Below, one piece after another: positions 36,984 to 46,513 of a stretch of DNA of 64,000 nt (positions within the stretch are counted from its first letter, which is position 1; the number at the start of each line of letters is the position of its first letter). Both the position numbers and the translations under genes were made by a program. The stretch is taken from the NCBI RefSeq assembly GCF_024305035.1, contig NZ_JAMWZB010000023.1, positions 22,648 through 86,647 on the forward strand. Direction: 5' to 3'. The notes beneath the pieces are model-generated. The model saw only the letters and a list, made by a program, of their open reading frames with translations. It was not told the DNA's origin and did not search any database. This DNA is from Algoriphagus sp. (GTDB taxonomy: Bacteria > Bacteroidota > Bacteroidia > Cytophagales > Cyclobacteriaceae).

Positions 36984-38633
36984 ATGAAAAAGAAAATATA
37001 TAGCTTAATGCTGGCATTCAGTACCCTGTTTGCGGTTTCCTGTGATCTTGATCTTCTGGAAAACCCTAATGCGGTCAATGCCGATACAGCATCTCCTGAT
37101 TTTCTATTAAACAATATTCAGCTCGATTACCAAAATTTGTTTAATACCATTGGCAACCACGGCATGCGGTTGACCAGAATGCTCAATCAGGGTTCAGCAC
37201 AATACGAGGGAGCTTATACTCCGACGACAACAAACGGATATTGGTCAAATGCCTATGCCAATATTTTACAGGATATTCAGTTTCTTGAGCCATTGGCTGA
37301 AGAGGGGAATTTTCAAAGACATCTGGGGATCGCCAAAACCATCAAGGCTATGGTCTTATTCAACCTGGTGGATTCTTATGGAGACATTCCTTTTTCTCAA
37401 GCCTTGGATCCGACTGAATTTAATCCAGCTACTGACTCTGGTGAATCCGTTTACGATGCCGCTTTAGCCGCTCTTAATGAGGCTGCAGGGCATTTTTCTG
37501 CAGAATCAGCCGGTGAGCCTAATGACTACTATTATGGTGGAGATTATGACAAGTGGGTCAGAATGGTCAATACCTTAAAGCTGCGCTATTACCTTAATCG
37601 GCGGTTGATCGATGCCAGTGGTTCTACTTCAGGGATCAATGCCTTGATTTCCGAGGATAATTTATTGCAAGAAGGCGATGATTTTGTGTTCCAGTTTGGG
37701 ACTAGAAATGCTGACCCGGATTCCAGACATCCTCGATTTGCTGGGCAGTACACATCTGGTGGAGGCGATTATCAGTCTACTTATTACATGTGGCATTTGA
37801 CTGAGCAAAAAGGATTTGATGATCCTAGAGCACGTTTCTATTTCTATCGTCAAACACTGGTTAACTCCACCAATTCGGATGAAATTGAGTGTATCACCCA
37901 ATTACCTCCAGCTCACTATTTGGTCGGTGGCTTCATTTATTGCCTTCCAGGTGATAGAGGCTATTGGGGGCGTGATCACCTGGATCCGGATGGTATTCCA
38001 CCAGATGGATTGTTGAGAACTGCTTGGGGAGTATACCCTGCCGGGGGTCGGTTTGATGATGATTCGGCTACTCCTGTAAATGATCCTTCATTAGGAGCAC
38101 AAGGAGCGGGTATCCATCCAATTATGTTGGCAGCTTATGTTGATTTTATGCTAGCTGAAGCAGCCTTCACTTTGGATACTTCCGGTGATGCTAAGGAATA
38201 CCTTCTTTCTGGGATCGAGAAGCAAATGAATTATATGATTGATTGGAGTTTAGCCTCCGCTGATGCAGGTAACATCAGTGCGTTCTTGACTGAAGAAGAA
38301 ATCGACCTGGAGGAAGAAGTAATGGATTATCTAGCTTATGTAGATGATGAATTTGATGGTGCCGAAGATGACGATGAGCGTTTAAACATCATCGGGCGTG
38401 AATACTGGCTAGCCCTTTATGGAAATGGAATAGAGGCCTATAACCTTTACAGAAGAACTGGGAAGCCTGACAATATGCAGCCGGGCTTGGAGCCAAACCC
38501 TGGGGTTTTTCCTCGCTCATTCTTCTATCCAAACAATTATATGGTAACCAATATCAATGCTCAGCAAAAAGCCGATCAATCGGTACAGGTGTTTTGGGAT
38601 AATAATCCTTCTGGAAACGCTTGGGTTTACTAA
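36984..38633 (+). CDS. SusD/RagB-family surface lipoprotein (SusD-like_2 type)
   Basis: The 549-residue lipoprotein has the signal MKKKIYSLMLAFSTLFAVSC, lipidated at Cys20. The TPR-like SusD core is visible in NILQDIQFLEPLAEEGN, GIAKTIKAMVLFNLVDSYGD and the late NIIGREYWLALYGNGIEAYN. SusD proteins close the SusC barrel and bind the substrate at the cell surface. The pattern fits the SusD-like_2 branch rather than starch-type SusD. It is the middle gene of a three-gene operon. Confidence 0.93.
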   Translation: MKKKIYSLMLAFSTLFAVSCDLDLLENPNAVNADTASPDFLLNNIQLDYQNLFNTIGNHGMRLTRMLNQGSAQYEGAYTPTTTNGYWSNAYANILQDIQFLEPLAEEGNFQRHLGIAKTIKAMVLFNLVDSYGDIPFSQALDPTEFNPATDSGESVYDAALAALNEAAGHFSAESAGEPNDYYYGGDYDKWVRMVNTLKLRYYLNRRLIDASGSTSGINALISEDNLLQEGDDFVFQFGTRNADPDSRHPRFAGQYTSGGGDYQSTYYMWHLTEQKGFDDPRARFYFYRQTLVNSTNSDEIECITQLPPAHYLVGGFIYCLPGDRGYWGRDHLDPDGIPPDGLLRTAWGVYPAGGRFDDDSATPVNDPSLGAQGAGIHPIMLAAYVDFMLAEAAFTLDTSGDAKEYLLSGIEKQMNYMIDWSLASADAGNISAFLTEEEIDLEEEVMDYLAYVDDEFDGAEDDDERLNIIGREYWLALYGNGIEAYNLYRRTGKPDNMQPGLEPNPGVFPRSFFYPNNYMVTNINAQQKADQSVQVFWDNNPSGNAWVY

Positions 38634-38652
38634 CCAATAAATTTTAGACAAG

Positions 38653-39618
38653 ATGAAAATAATTAAATATAGTTTCGGATTATTGGTAGGAACCTTAGTT
38701 ATGCTGAGCTCTTGCCGAGACTTCGTTGAGCCTAATATTCCTTATTCGGAGTTTGACACTGGAGCTTACCTGAGGACTATTGATCGTACAAGTACTACTT
38801 TCAATTTCTTTGATTTGACCAATTCAAACTTTGCCTTGACTTTGGAAGCTGTAGATATCGAAGATGGAGGGACCGTGGAAACGGTTGAAATCCGAGTTCG
38901 CCATAGACGATTGATTCCTGGAGTAGGTTTGGAATTTACTCCTCAGGAAGATGTGTTGGTTAGAACGTTGGAAGCATCAGATTTTGCTCCAAACTCCGAA
39001 TCCAGGTTTTTAAGAGCAAGCTTTGATATTCCGGCTTCAGAGGCTGTAGAAGCTGTCGGGCTAACATTCGACGAACTTGAAGGTGGGGATGTGTTTGAGT
39101 TTAGGCTGGTGTTAAATGACCGCTTTGGTCGGTCTTTTAGTACAAACAATGTAACTACAAACGTCGCTGGAGCGCCATTTTATGATTCTCCTTTTCAATA
39201 TAATGTGAGTGTAGTCTGCCCGGTTGGGGATGATTATGCCGTGGGTGAATACGAGCTTACTCAAACTCAGGGCGGAGCAGATCCTTTCTTTGGTAACCCG
39301 ACCCGATTTGTTGAAGAGACTGTAACTCTTGAGCCAGTTTCAGGAAACGCAACAAGAAGATCATTTACTGTAAATTATCTTGGTGGATTTACTACAAGGA
39401 CTTTTACGATTGAATTTTCATGTGGCAATATTGTAAAACCTGAGGAGGGAGCTGGGGCTGGCTGCACAGATACCATATTGTGGGAGTCGGATAATAGTGA
39501 TTTGGCAACTTATGATATTAGCGATGATTCTGTCATTACAATTAAGTTTATTGACGATGTAACAGGAGATTGTGGTGTTACCTCGCCTGTGGAGTTAACT
39601 TTGACAAAAGTTGATTAA
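38653..39618 (+). CDS. Third-gene lipoprotein of the susCD operon, function unknown
   Basis: The 321-residue protein has a lipoprotein signal ending LVMLSSC (Cys21). The remainder is beta-rich and acidic, with an Ig-like pattern (VETVEIRVRHRRLIPG, DVFEFRLVLNDRFGRSF) and a C-terminal part with four cysteines. It follows susD by 19 bases and ends at a terminator, so it belongs to the operon. Its position suggests a surface-exposed accessory binding protein. I do not recognise a named family, and no hydrolase is linked. Confidence 0.8.
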   Translation: MKIIKYSFGLLVGTLVMLSSCRDFVEPNIPYSEFDTGAYLRTIDRTSTTFNFFDLTNSNFALTLEAVDIEDGGTVETVEIRVRHRRLIPGVGLEFTPQEDVLVRTLEASDFAPNSESRFLRASFDIPASEAVEAVGLTFDELEGGDVFEFRLVLNDRFGRSFSTNNVTTNVAGAPFYDSPFQYNVSVVCPVGDDYAVGEYELTQTQGGADPFFGNPTRFVEETVTLEPVSGNATRRSFTVNYLGGFTTRTFTIEFSCGNIVKPEEGAGAGCTDTILWESDNSDLATYDISDDSVITIKFIDDVTGDCGVTSPVELTLTKVD

Positions 39619-39640
39619 TTATTTAACTTAGAATTCTACT

Positions 39641-39675
39641 AATCGGCGTCTAATTTTTAGCGCCGATTTTTATTT
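39641..39675 (+). terminator. Intrinsic terminator of the susCD operon
   Basis: AATCGGCG (39641-39648) and CGCCGATT (39661-39668) form a perfect 8-bp stem with a 12-base loop, followed by TTTATTT. It lies 23 bases after the last gene of the operon. Confidence 0.8.
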
Positions 39676-39681
39676 AAAACG

Positions 39682-39738
39682 TATATTTGCAAAAGCAAAT
39701 AAGCGGTTTTTTTATACCAATAATCTCATGTAGTTTTG
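39682..39738 (+). promoter_or_regulatory. Promoter region of the OGDH E1 gene with two -7 boxes and an inverted repeat
   Basis: TATATTTG (39682-39689) and TAGTTTTG (39731-39738) each match TAnnTTTG exactly. The first overlaps a perfect inverted repeat, TATTTGC-AAAA-GCAAATA (39684-39701), which could be an operator. The second lies 20 bases before the start codon. No matching -33 TTG was found at ideal spacing for either box. Confidence 0.4.
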
Positions 39739-39758
39739 TAGGTATCTAAAAAACTGTC

Positions 39759-42539
39759 ATGGACAAATTTTCATACATCGCCAACGCTCATGTTTCCTAC
39801 ATCGATGAGCTGTATCAATCCTTCAAACAAGACCCAGATTCCATTGACCCAAGTTGGAAAGAATTTTTCCAAGGCTTTGATTTTGCTTTGACCAATTATG
39901 GGGAAGAGGAGAATGGGCAACTTACCGCCCAACCTACACCAAAAAACGGTTCCTTAGCTACTCCGGGTACCATCATGGATATGGAGCAGCTGCCCAAAGA
40001 AATAAAAGTTAGGGCTTTAATTCATGCTCATCGTTCGAGAGCTCACTTACGTTCTAAAACAAATCCTGTAAGAGAAAGAAGAGATCGAAAGGCCTTGATC
40101 GATCCTCAGGATTTTGGATTGAGTAAAGAGGATATGGACTCCGAATTTCAAGCAGGGAATGAGATCGGAATTGGAAAAGCGAAACTCTCTTCCATCATTG
40201 AGGCGCTAAAAACCATTTACGAAGGCCCAATGGGTTTTGAATATCTTTACATTCGTGACCCGGAAATTTTGGATTGGTTAAAAACCAAGATTGAAAAGGA
40301 GGCTTTAGCTTTCAACCCATCCACGGAGGAGAAAAAACGCATTTTGTTTAAGCTAAATCAAGCCGTGGTCTTTGAAAACTTTTTGCACACCAAATACCTC
40401 GGACAGAAAAGATTTTCATTGGAAGGCGGAGAAAGTACAATACCTTTCCTTGATGCCGCAATCAATACTGCTGCAAAGGGGGGAGTGGAAGAAGTCATGA
40501 TTGGTATGGCTCACAGAGGCCGACTAAATGTTTTAGCCAATATCATGGGCAAAACCTATGAGCAGATTTTTTCTGAATTTGAAGGCACGGCCAAGCCAGA
40601 CCTCACTATGGGTGATGGGGACGTAAAATACCATATGGGCTACTCCTCTGACATTGTGACTCCAGATGAGAAAAAAGTTCACCTTAAACTCGCTCCCAAT
40701 CCATCCCACCTTGAAGCTGTAAATCCGGTGGTAGAAGGATTTATTCGTGCAAAAATTGATTCTCAGCATCAGGGTGATGCGACGAAAGCTCTGCCGATTT
40801 TAATTCATGGAGATGCTGCGGTAGCAGGACAGGGAATCGTTTATGAAGTAACCCAAATGGCTGGGTTAAAAGGGTATCACACTGGGGGGACTATCCATTT
40901 TGTCATTAATAATCAAGTTGGTTTTACCACTGATTTTGATGATGCTCGAAGCTCTATTTATTGCACCGATGTAGCTAAAATCATCGATGCCCCGGTGATT
41001 CACGTCAATGGCGATAATGCAGAAGCCGTGGTATTTGCAGCCAGACTCGCTGCTGAATTCCGTCAAAAATTTGGCAAGGATATTTTTGTAGATATGGTCT
41101 GCTATCGCCGGCACGGACACAATGAATCGGATGAACCGAAATTTACCCAGCCCGAACTTTACAACATCATTTCAAAACACCCCAATCCAAGAGAGGTATA
41201 TATTAAGCGATTGACCGAGCGAGGAGACCTAGATGCCAAGATTGCCAAACAAATGGATGAGGAGTTTCGTCAATTGCTTCAGGACCGATTAAATATGGTA
41301 AAGGAAAAACCTTTGCCCTATCAAGCCACCAAATTTGAGCAAGAATGGGGAAGTTTGAGAAGATCCAATCCGGATGACTTTTTGCAATCTCCTCAAACCG
41401 GTATCTCTGAGGAAGCGATCAAAACAGTGGCAGAGGCCTTAACGGTAATTCCCAAAGGATTCAAAGCCATTAAACAGATTGAGGTGCAGATGAAGCAACG
41501 GAAAGAAATGTTCTTTAAGTCTAAGTCGCTCAACTGGGCATCAGCAGAGCTTCTGGCTTATGGTTCCTTGCTTTTAGAGGGGAAAACCGTTCGATTGACG
41601 GGACAGGACGTTCAGAGAGGGACTTTTTCTCACCGCCATGCGGTCTTGCATGATGCGAATTCCAATCAGCCTTATAATTCCCTTCGGGAAATGAAGGATA
41701 GAAAAGGGCAATTTTACATTTATAACTCTCTTCTATCAGAATACGCCGTTCTGGGTTTTGAGTATGGCTATGCCATGGCAAATCCACATTCGTTGACCAT
41801 TTGGGAAGCTCAATTTGGGGATTTTGCCAATGGAGCTCAGACGATGATCGATCAGTTTATTTCCTCAGGCGAATCTAAATGGCAAAAGCAGAATGGACTG
41901 GTCATGCTTCTGCCTCACGGCTATGAAGGTCAAGGTCCGGAGCATTCCAATGCTAGACCTGAACGATTTTTGCAGTTATCGGCCGAATACAATATGGTCG
42001 TGGCCAATATCACTGAACCTTCCAATTTCTTCCATATGCTACGAAGACAATTGACCTGGGAATTCAGAAAGCCTTGTATTGTCATGTCTCCTAAGTCTTT
42101 ACTGAGGCATCCAAAAGTCATGTCTCCAGTGGAGGAATTCACCCAAGGAAGATTTAGAGAGATTATCCTAGATTCTACTGTGGAGGTGAAAGATGTAAAA
42201 AGGGTAGTGCTCTGCTCAGGCAAAATTTACTACGATTTGGATGAAGCTAGAGAAAAGGAGAAAATTAAAGACGTCGCTATTATCCGTATTGAGCAACTCC
42301 ATCCACTTCCCATCAAACAAATTGTGGAAGCGGTTAAAGCCTACCAAGATGCCGAATTGGTATGGGTTCAAGAGGAACCTGAAAACATGGGTTACTGGAC
42401 GTATATTCTCCGGCTCTTGTACAAAGAACTTCCGATGGATTTGATTGCCAGAAAAATGAGTGCTTCTCCTGCTACCGGTTATAATAAAGTTCACGTCGAA
42501 GAACAAAAATCCATTATTTCCAAAGCCCTAAAATTGTAA
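39759..42539 (+). CDS. sucA: 2-oxoglutarate dehydrogenase E1 component
   Basis: E1 is the thiamine-diphosphate-dependent decarboxylase of the TCA-cycle OGDH complex. The 926-residue protein has the N-terminal YIDELYQSFKQDPDSIDPSW segment, EGGESTIPFLDAAINTAA, MAHRGRLNVLANIMGK, the ThDP site GDAAVAGQGIVYE with NNQVGFTT, and YRRHGHNESDEP. The C-terminal half has HGYEGQGPEHSNARPERFLQ and EEPENMGYW. It is followed by E2 and E3 genes in the same direction, so the full complex is encoded together. Confidence 0.97.
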   Translation: MDKFSYIANAHVSYIDELYQSFKQDPDSIDPSWKEFFQGFDFALTNYGEEENGQLTAQPTPKNGSLATPGTIMDMEQLPKEIKVRALIHAHRSRAHLRSKTNPVRERRDRKALIDPQDFGLSKEDMDSEFQAGNEIGIGKAKLSSIIEALKTIYEGPMGFEYLYIRDPEILDWLKTKIEKEALAFNPSTEEKKRILFKLNQAVVFENFLHTKYLGQKRFSLEGGESTIPFLDAAINTAAKGGVEEVMIGMAHRGRLNVLANIMGKTYEQIFSEFEGTAKPDLTMGDGDVKYHMGYSSDIVTPDEKKVHLKLAPNPSHLEAVNPVVEGFIRAKIDSQHQGDATKALPILIHGDAAVAGQGIVYEVTQMAGLKGYHTGGTIHFVINNQVGFTTDFDDARSSIYCTDVAKIIDAPVIHVNGDNAEAVVFAARLAAEFRQKFGKDIFVDMVCYRRHGHNESDEPKFTQPELYNIISKHPNPREVYIKRLTERGDLDAKIAKQMDEEFRQLLQDRLNMVKEKPLPYQATKFEQEWGSLRRSNPDDFLQSPQTGISEEAIKTVAEALTVIPKGFKAIKQIEVQMKQRKEMFFKSKSLNWASAELLAYGSLLLEGKTVRLTGQDVQRGTFSHRHAVLHDANSNQPYNSLREMKDRKGQFYIYNSLLSEYAVLGFEYGYAMANPHSLTIWEAQFGDFANGAQTMIDQFISSGESKWQKQNGLVMLLPHGYEGQGPEHSNARPERFLQLSAEYNMVVANITEPSNFFHMLRRQLTWEFRKPCIVMSPKSLLRHPKVMSPVEEFTQGRFREIILDSTVEVKDVKRVVLCSGKIYYDLDEAREKEKIKDVAIIRIEQLHPLPIKQIVEAVKAYQDAELVWVQEEPENMGYWTYILRLLYKELPMDLIARKMSASPATGYNKVHVEEQKSIISKALKL

Positions 42540-42572
42540 ATTGTCTTTATTACAGAATAATCATTTTGTCAT

Positions 42573-42591
42573 TTTTGCCCTGCTGGCAAAA
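42573..42591 (+). promoter_or_regulatory. Hairpin in the E1-E2 gap of the OGDH genes
   Basis: TTTTGCC and GGCAAAA form a perfect 7-bp stem with a CTGCT loop, 18 bases before the E2 start. No T-tract follows, so it is not a clear terminator. The TACAGAATAAT sequence at 42551-42561 lies just upstream and matches part of the susC-leader palindrome. Confidence 0.35.
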
Positions 42592-42608
42592 TCATAACAG
42601 AACAACAC

Positions 42609-44144
42609 ATGAGCAAAGAAATCAAAGTTCCCGCAGTAGGAGAGTCTATTACGGAGGTCACGATTGGCCAGTGGTTTAAAAAAGACGGGGATACCGTTCA
42701 AATGGATGAGGTTCTCTGTGAGCTTGAGTCCGACAAAGCAACATTTGAATTGCCAGCAGAAGCGGCAGGAACGCTAAGAATCAAAGCAGAAGAAGGCGAT
42801 ACCTTAGAAATCGGCGCAGTCATCTGCGTGATTGAGGAAGCTGACTCTGGAGTAAAATCCGAAGAGTCCAAATCGGAAAAGAATGAAGAAAAATCAGTAG
42901 GTTCCTCTTCATCGAAAAAGACAGGCGAAGTCAAAGAAATGGTCGTCCCTACGGTCGGTGAGTCGATCACTGAAGTTACGTTGGCCAATTGGATTAAAAA
43001 TGATGGAGACTATGTTAAGCTAGACGAAATCATTGCAGAAGTGGATTCTGATAAGGCTACATTTGAGCTTCCTGCTGAGGCTTCCGGTATTTTAAGACAT
43101 GTAGCCGCTGAGGGCGACACCTTAGAGATTGGCGGAATGATCTGCAAAATAGAAGTAACTGATGGAGAACCTGAGGCATCCTCCACCTCTGATCCAAAGA
43201 AGCAGGAGAGCATGTCTGCCTCCAGTACTACGGAAGAAAAAGAAAATTATGCCACTGGCCATGCCTCTCCAGCAGCTTCCAAAATTTTGGCAGAAAAGGG
43301 GATAAAGGCTGAACAGGTCAAGGGCACTGGAAAAGATGGTCGCATCACCAAAGAGGATGCCCAGAGTGCCCTCAAATCAACTCCTTCGGAGACGGAACCT
43401 AAAAAGGAGGAAGCTCCTCGTGAGGCTATTAAAGTGTCGGGCTCCAGAGAAGAGCGAAGAGAAAAAATGTCTTCCTTGAGAAAGACGGTTTCCAGACGGT
43501 TGGTAGCAGTGAAAAATGAAACCGCCATGTTGACTACCTTCAATGAAGTCAATATGAAACCAATTATGGATTTACGGACTAAGTTTAAAGAGCAGTTCAA
43601 GGAAAAGCATGGAGTTGGATTGGGATTTATGTCCTTTTTTACCAAGGCTGTTTGTGTAGCACTTCAAGAATGGCCGGCGGTCAATGCCAAGATCGATGGA
43701 AATGAAATCGTTTACAACGAGTATTGTGATATTTCCATAGCTGTATCTGCGCCTAAAGGCTTGGTTGTTCCTGTCATTAGAAATGCAGAGGAGATGTCTT
43801 TTGATCAGATTGAGAAAGAAGTGGTAAGACTAGCGACCAAAGCTCGTGACAATAAGCTTTCTATTGAGGAGATGACCGGGGGTACATTCACGATTACCAA
43901 TGGTGGGGTATTTGGTTCCATGATGTCCACCCCAATCATCAATGCCCCACAGTCTGCGATATTAGGGATGCATAATATTGTAGAGCGACCCATGGCGGTT
44001 AATGGAGAAGTGAAAATCCTTCCGATGATGTATGTGGCGCTTTCTTATGATCACCGAATTATTGATGGACGGGAGTCTGTGAGTTTCTTGGTCCGAGTAA
44101 AGCAGCTTTTGGAAGATCCGACTAGACTTCTCTTTGGAGTGTAA
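42609..44144 (+). CDS. sucB: OGDH E2 component, dihydrolipoyl succinyltransferase with two lipoyl domains
   Basis: E2 passes the succinyl group from E1 to CoA. Two tandem lipoyl domains are present, with lipoyl-lysines in [10 protein letters not shown] (Lys43) and [10 protein letters not shown] (Lys149). Each is followed by a Ser/Glu/Lys-rich flexible linker. Then comes an E3-binding domain ([26 protein letters not shown]) and the acyltransferase domain ending [16 protein letters not shown] with the catalytic histidine. At 511 residues it is longer than the ~405-residue single-lipoyl E. coli SucB. GESITE in both lipoyl domains marks the succinyl type. Confidence 0.95.
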   Translation: MSKEIKVPAVGESITEVTIGQWFKKDGDTVQMDEVLCELESDKATFELPAEAAGTLRIKAEEGDTLEIGAVICVIEEADSGVKSEESKSEKNEEKSVGSSSSKKTGEVKEMVVPTVGESITEVTLANWIKNDGDYVKLDEIIAEVDSDKATFELPAEASGILRHVAAEGDTLEIGGMICKIEVTDGEPEASSTSDPKKQESMSASSTTEEKENYATGHASPAASKILAEKGIKAEQVKGTGKDGRITKEDAQSALKSTPSETEPKKEEAPREAIKVSGSREERREKMSSLRKTVSRRLVAVKNETAMLTTFNEVNMKPIMDLRTKFKEQFKEKHGVGLGFMSFFTKAVCVALQEWPAVNAKIDGNEIVYNEYCDISIAVSAPKGLVVPVIRNAEEMSFDQIEKEVVRLATKARDNKLSIEEMTGGTFTITNGGVFGSMMSTPIINAPQSAILGMHNIVERPMAVNGEVKILPMMYVALSYDHRIIDGRESVSFLVRVKQLLEDPTRLLFGV

Positions 44145-44258
44145 GTTAAAACGATTTAACAAAAACGATTTACGCAGGGCTAGGTAGAACTGGTCTCTTT
44201 TTTAACCCATTTAGACCAAGCCTTTTGTCTTGGGCTAGTATCTAAAATTCAAGAAAAA

Positions 44259-45656
44259 ATGTATGACGTTATAGTAATTGGTTCTGGTCCCGGAGGATAT
44301 GTAGCAGCTATCCGTGCTGCGCAACTAGGGATGAAAACCGCCATAATTGAAAAATATTCAACCCTAGGAGGTACTTGCTTGAATGTCGGCTGTATTCCTT
44401 CCAAGGCTTTGTTGGATTCTTCAGAGCATTACCATAATGCTGCCCATACCTTTGAGACTCACGGAATCAAACTGTCCAATCTCAAGGTGGATCTCAAGCA
44501 AATGATTGCCCGTAAAGATGACGTGGTCAAACAAAATGTGGATGGGATACAGTTTTTGATGAAGAAAAACAAAATCGATGTTCACCACGGTGTAGGTTCT
44601 TTTGTTGATGCCACGACGGTGAAGGTGAGTAAAGAGGATGGAAAATCGGAAGAAATCAAAGGAAAAAATATCATCATTGCCACGGGCTCTAAACCAGCTT
44701 CACTTCCTTTTATTAAATTAGATAAGGATCGAATTATTACTTCTACCGAAGCCTTAAAAATGAAAGAAATTCCAAAGCATCTCATCGTCATTGGCGGCGG
44801 GGTGATCGGGATGGAGCTCGGCTCAGTTTATGGTAGAATGGGTTCTAAAGTTTCCGTGGTGGAATACATGGATTCGCTCATCCCTTCCATGGACAAAACC
44901 ATGGGAAAAGAGCTTCAAAAATCATTGAAGAAGCTGGGTTTTGAGTTTTTCCTTAAACATAAAGTCACTGCTGTAGAGCGTAAGGGCAAAGAAGTTACCG
45001 TGAAAGCTGAAAATGGAAAAGGTGAAACTATTGAAATTAAAGGAGATTACGTCTTGGTTTCGATTGGTAGAAAACCCTATACCGAAGGCTTAAATGCCGA
45101 AGCCGCAGGAGTGAAATTGAATGATCGAGGTCAGGTAGAAGTGAATGGGCATTTACAAACTTCCTCTTCAAATATTTATGCGATAGGAGACGTAGTCAAA
45201 GGGGCTATGCTTGCCCATAAAGCCGAAGAGGAAGGTGTGTTTGTTGCTGAAGTGATTGCAGGGCAAAAGCCTCATATCAATTATAATTTGATTCCAGGAG
45301 TGGTATACACTTGGCCTGAGGTTGCTTCAGTAGGGTATACAGAGGAGCAGTTGAAAGAAAAGGGAATTACCTATAAAACGGGTAAATTCCCATTCATGGC
45401 CTCTGGAAGAGCTCGAGCCTCGATGGATACCGATGGACTGGTGAAAGTTCTTGCTGATTCGAAAACAGACGAAATATTGGGTGTTCATATGATCGGACCA
45501 AGGACCGCCGATATGATTGCTGAAGCTGTAGTAGCGATGGAGTACCGGGCTTCGGCTGAGGATATTGCTAGAATGTCCCATGCACATCCAACCTATACCG
45601 AAGCATTCAAAGAAGCCTGTTTGGCTGCAACGGAGAACCGAGCCCTACATATTTAA
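44259..45656 (+). CDS. lpdA: Dihydrolipoyl dehydrogenase (E3)
   Basis: This FAD-dependent disulfide reductase re-oxidises the lipoyl groups of the OGDH complex. The 465-residue protein has the FAD loop VIGSGPGGYVAAIRAAQLG and the redox-active CLNVGC (Cys40, Cys45). The NAD loop is VIGGGVIGMELGSVYGRMG, and the C-terminal catalytic pair lies in SHAHPTYTEAFKEA. It lies 114 bases after E2 and ends at a strong terminator. It may also serve other lipoyl complexes. Confidence 0.97.
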   Translation: MYDVIVIGSGPGGYVAAIRAAQLGMKTAIIEKYSTLGGTCLNVGCIPSKALLDSSEHYHNAAHTFETHGIKLSNLKVDLKQMIARKDDVVKQNVDGIQFLMKKNKIDVHHGVGSFVDATTVKVSKEDGKSEEIKGKNIIIATGSKPASLPFIKLDKDRIITSTEALKMKEIPKHLIVIGGGVIGMELGSVYGRMGSKVSVVEYMDSLIPSMDKTMGKELQKSLKKLGFEFFLKHKVTAVERKGKEVTVKAENGKGETIEIKGDYVLVSIGRKPYTEGLNAEAAGVKLNDRGQVEVNGHLQTSSSNIYAIGDVVKGAMLAHKAEEEGVFVAEVIAGQKPHINYNLIPGVVYTWPEVASVGYTEEQLKEKGITYKTGKFPFMASGRARASMDTDGLVKVLADSKTDEILGVHMIGPRTADMIAEAVVAMEYRASAEDIARMSHAHPTYTEAFKEACLAATENRALHI

Positions 45657-45678
45657 GCAGAGAAAAACACGTTTACAG

Positions 45679-45715
45679 AAAGCCATTTCACTAGTTGAAA
45701 TGGCTTTTATTTTTT
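45679..45715 (+). terminator. Intrinsic terminator of the OGDH genes
   Basis: AAAGCCATTTCA (45679-45690) and TGAAATGGCTTT (45696-45707) form a perfect 12-bp stem with a 5-base loop, followed by TATTTTTT. It lies just after lpdA. Confidence 0.9.
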
Positions 45716-45739
45716 GAAAGAAATTGATTTACTTCCAAG

Positions 45740-46513
45740 ATGAAATTTCGAATAGCAATTATCGGTGCAGGCAATGTAGCTTGGCATTTGGCGCCTGCAT
45801 TAGAAGAGGCAGGACATGAAATCACTGAAGTGTATGCCCGTACGCTTAAAGGAGCCGAGGAAGTAACGAAGCGGCTCTACGCGACTGAACCGAAACTGGA
45901 TCTTGATTTTGCAGAAAGCCGGGCTGAAATTTTCATTCTTGCCATCAAAGATGATGCAGTAGCAGAGGTGGCAGATTCGATTATTTTACCTGAAGAAAGC
46001 ATTTTAGTTCATACTTCAGGTACACTTCCCTTGGATATTTTGTCCTATAGTTCAGCAAGTTTTACCGGGATTTTTTATCCTCTGCAGTCCTTTACTGCTG
46101 GACAAAAAATGGATCTTTCCGAAGTTCCATTTTTGATTGAGTCGGCGGATCAGGAAATTCTTCAAAAATTAAAAAAATTAGCAAAGAGCATTTCTAACCA
46201 ATGCTACCAGGTTCGGTCCAAAGACCGGAAGGCTATCCACGTTGCGGCAGTTTTTGCCAGTAATTTTTCCAATCACATGATTCGGATTTCAGAGGAAATC
46301 ATGCGTAGACAGGGGCTTGATTTTGAGATGATGAAACCCTTAATCATCGAAACCATTTCAAAAAGCCTTCAAATAGGAGCAAAAAAGGCCCAAACTGGGC
46401 CTGCTATTCGAGAAGATTTTGAGACCCTGGAGGATCATTTTCGATTTTTGAATTTTAATCCAGAACTGGCTGAGATCTATCGATTGATTTCTCAAGATAT
46501 TATTGATAGTTAA
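45740..46513 (+). CDS. Rossmann-fold DUF2520 protein
   Basis: The 257-residue protein starts with a dinucleotide-binding loop (IAIIGAGNVAWHLAPALEEAG). It has a Rossmann-like domain (IFILAIKDDAVAEVAD, LVHTSGTLPLDIL) followed by an alpha-helical DUF2520 domain (HVAAVFASNFSNHMIRIS). The architecture resembles NADP-dependent oxidoreductases of the pyrroline-5-carboxylate reductase/ketopantoate reductase group. No substrate is established for the family. The stop overlaps the convergent pirin gene by 4 bases. Confidence 0.88.
   Translation: MKFRIAIIGAGNVAWHLAPALEEAGHEITEVYARTLKGAEEVTKRLYATEPKLDLDFAESRAEIFILAIKDDAVAEVADSIILPEESILVHTSGTLPLDILSYSSASFTGIFYPLQSFTAGQKMDLSEVPFLIESADQEILQKLKKLAKSISNQCYQVRSKDRKAIHVAAVFASNFSNHMIRISEEIMRRQGLDFEMMKPLIIETISKSLQIGAKKAQTGPAIREDFETLEDHFRFLNFNPELAEIYRLISQDIIDS

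Noticed and set aside
44145..44258. Possible structured leader in the E2-E3 gap
   Set aside because: Only a six-pair stem (TGGTCT/AGACCA) with a long loop is seen; too weak to list.
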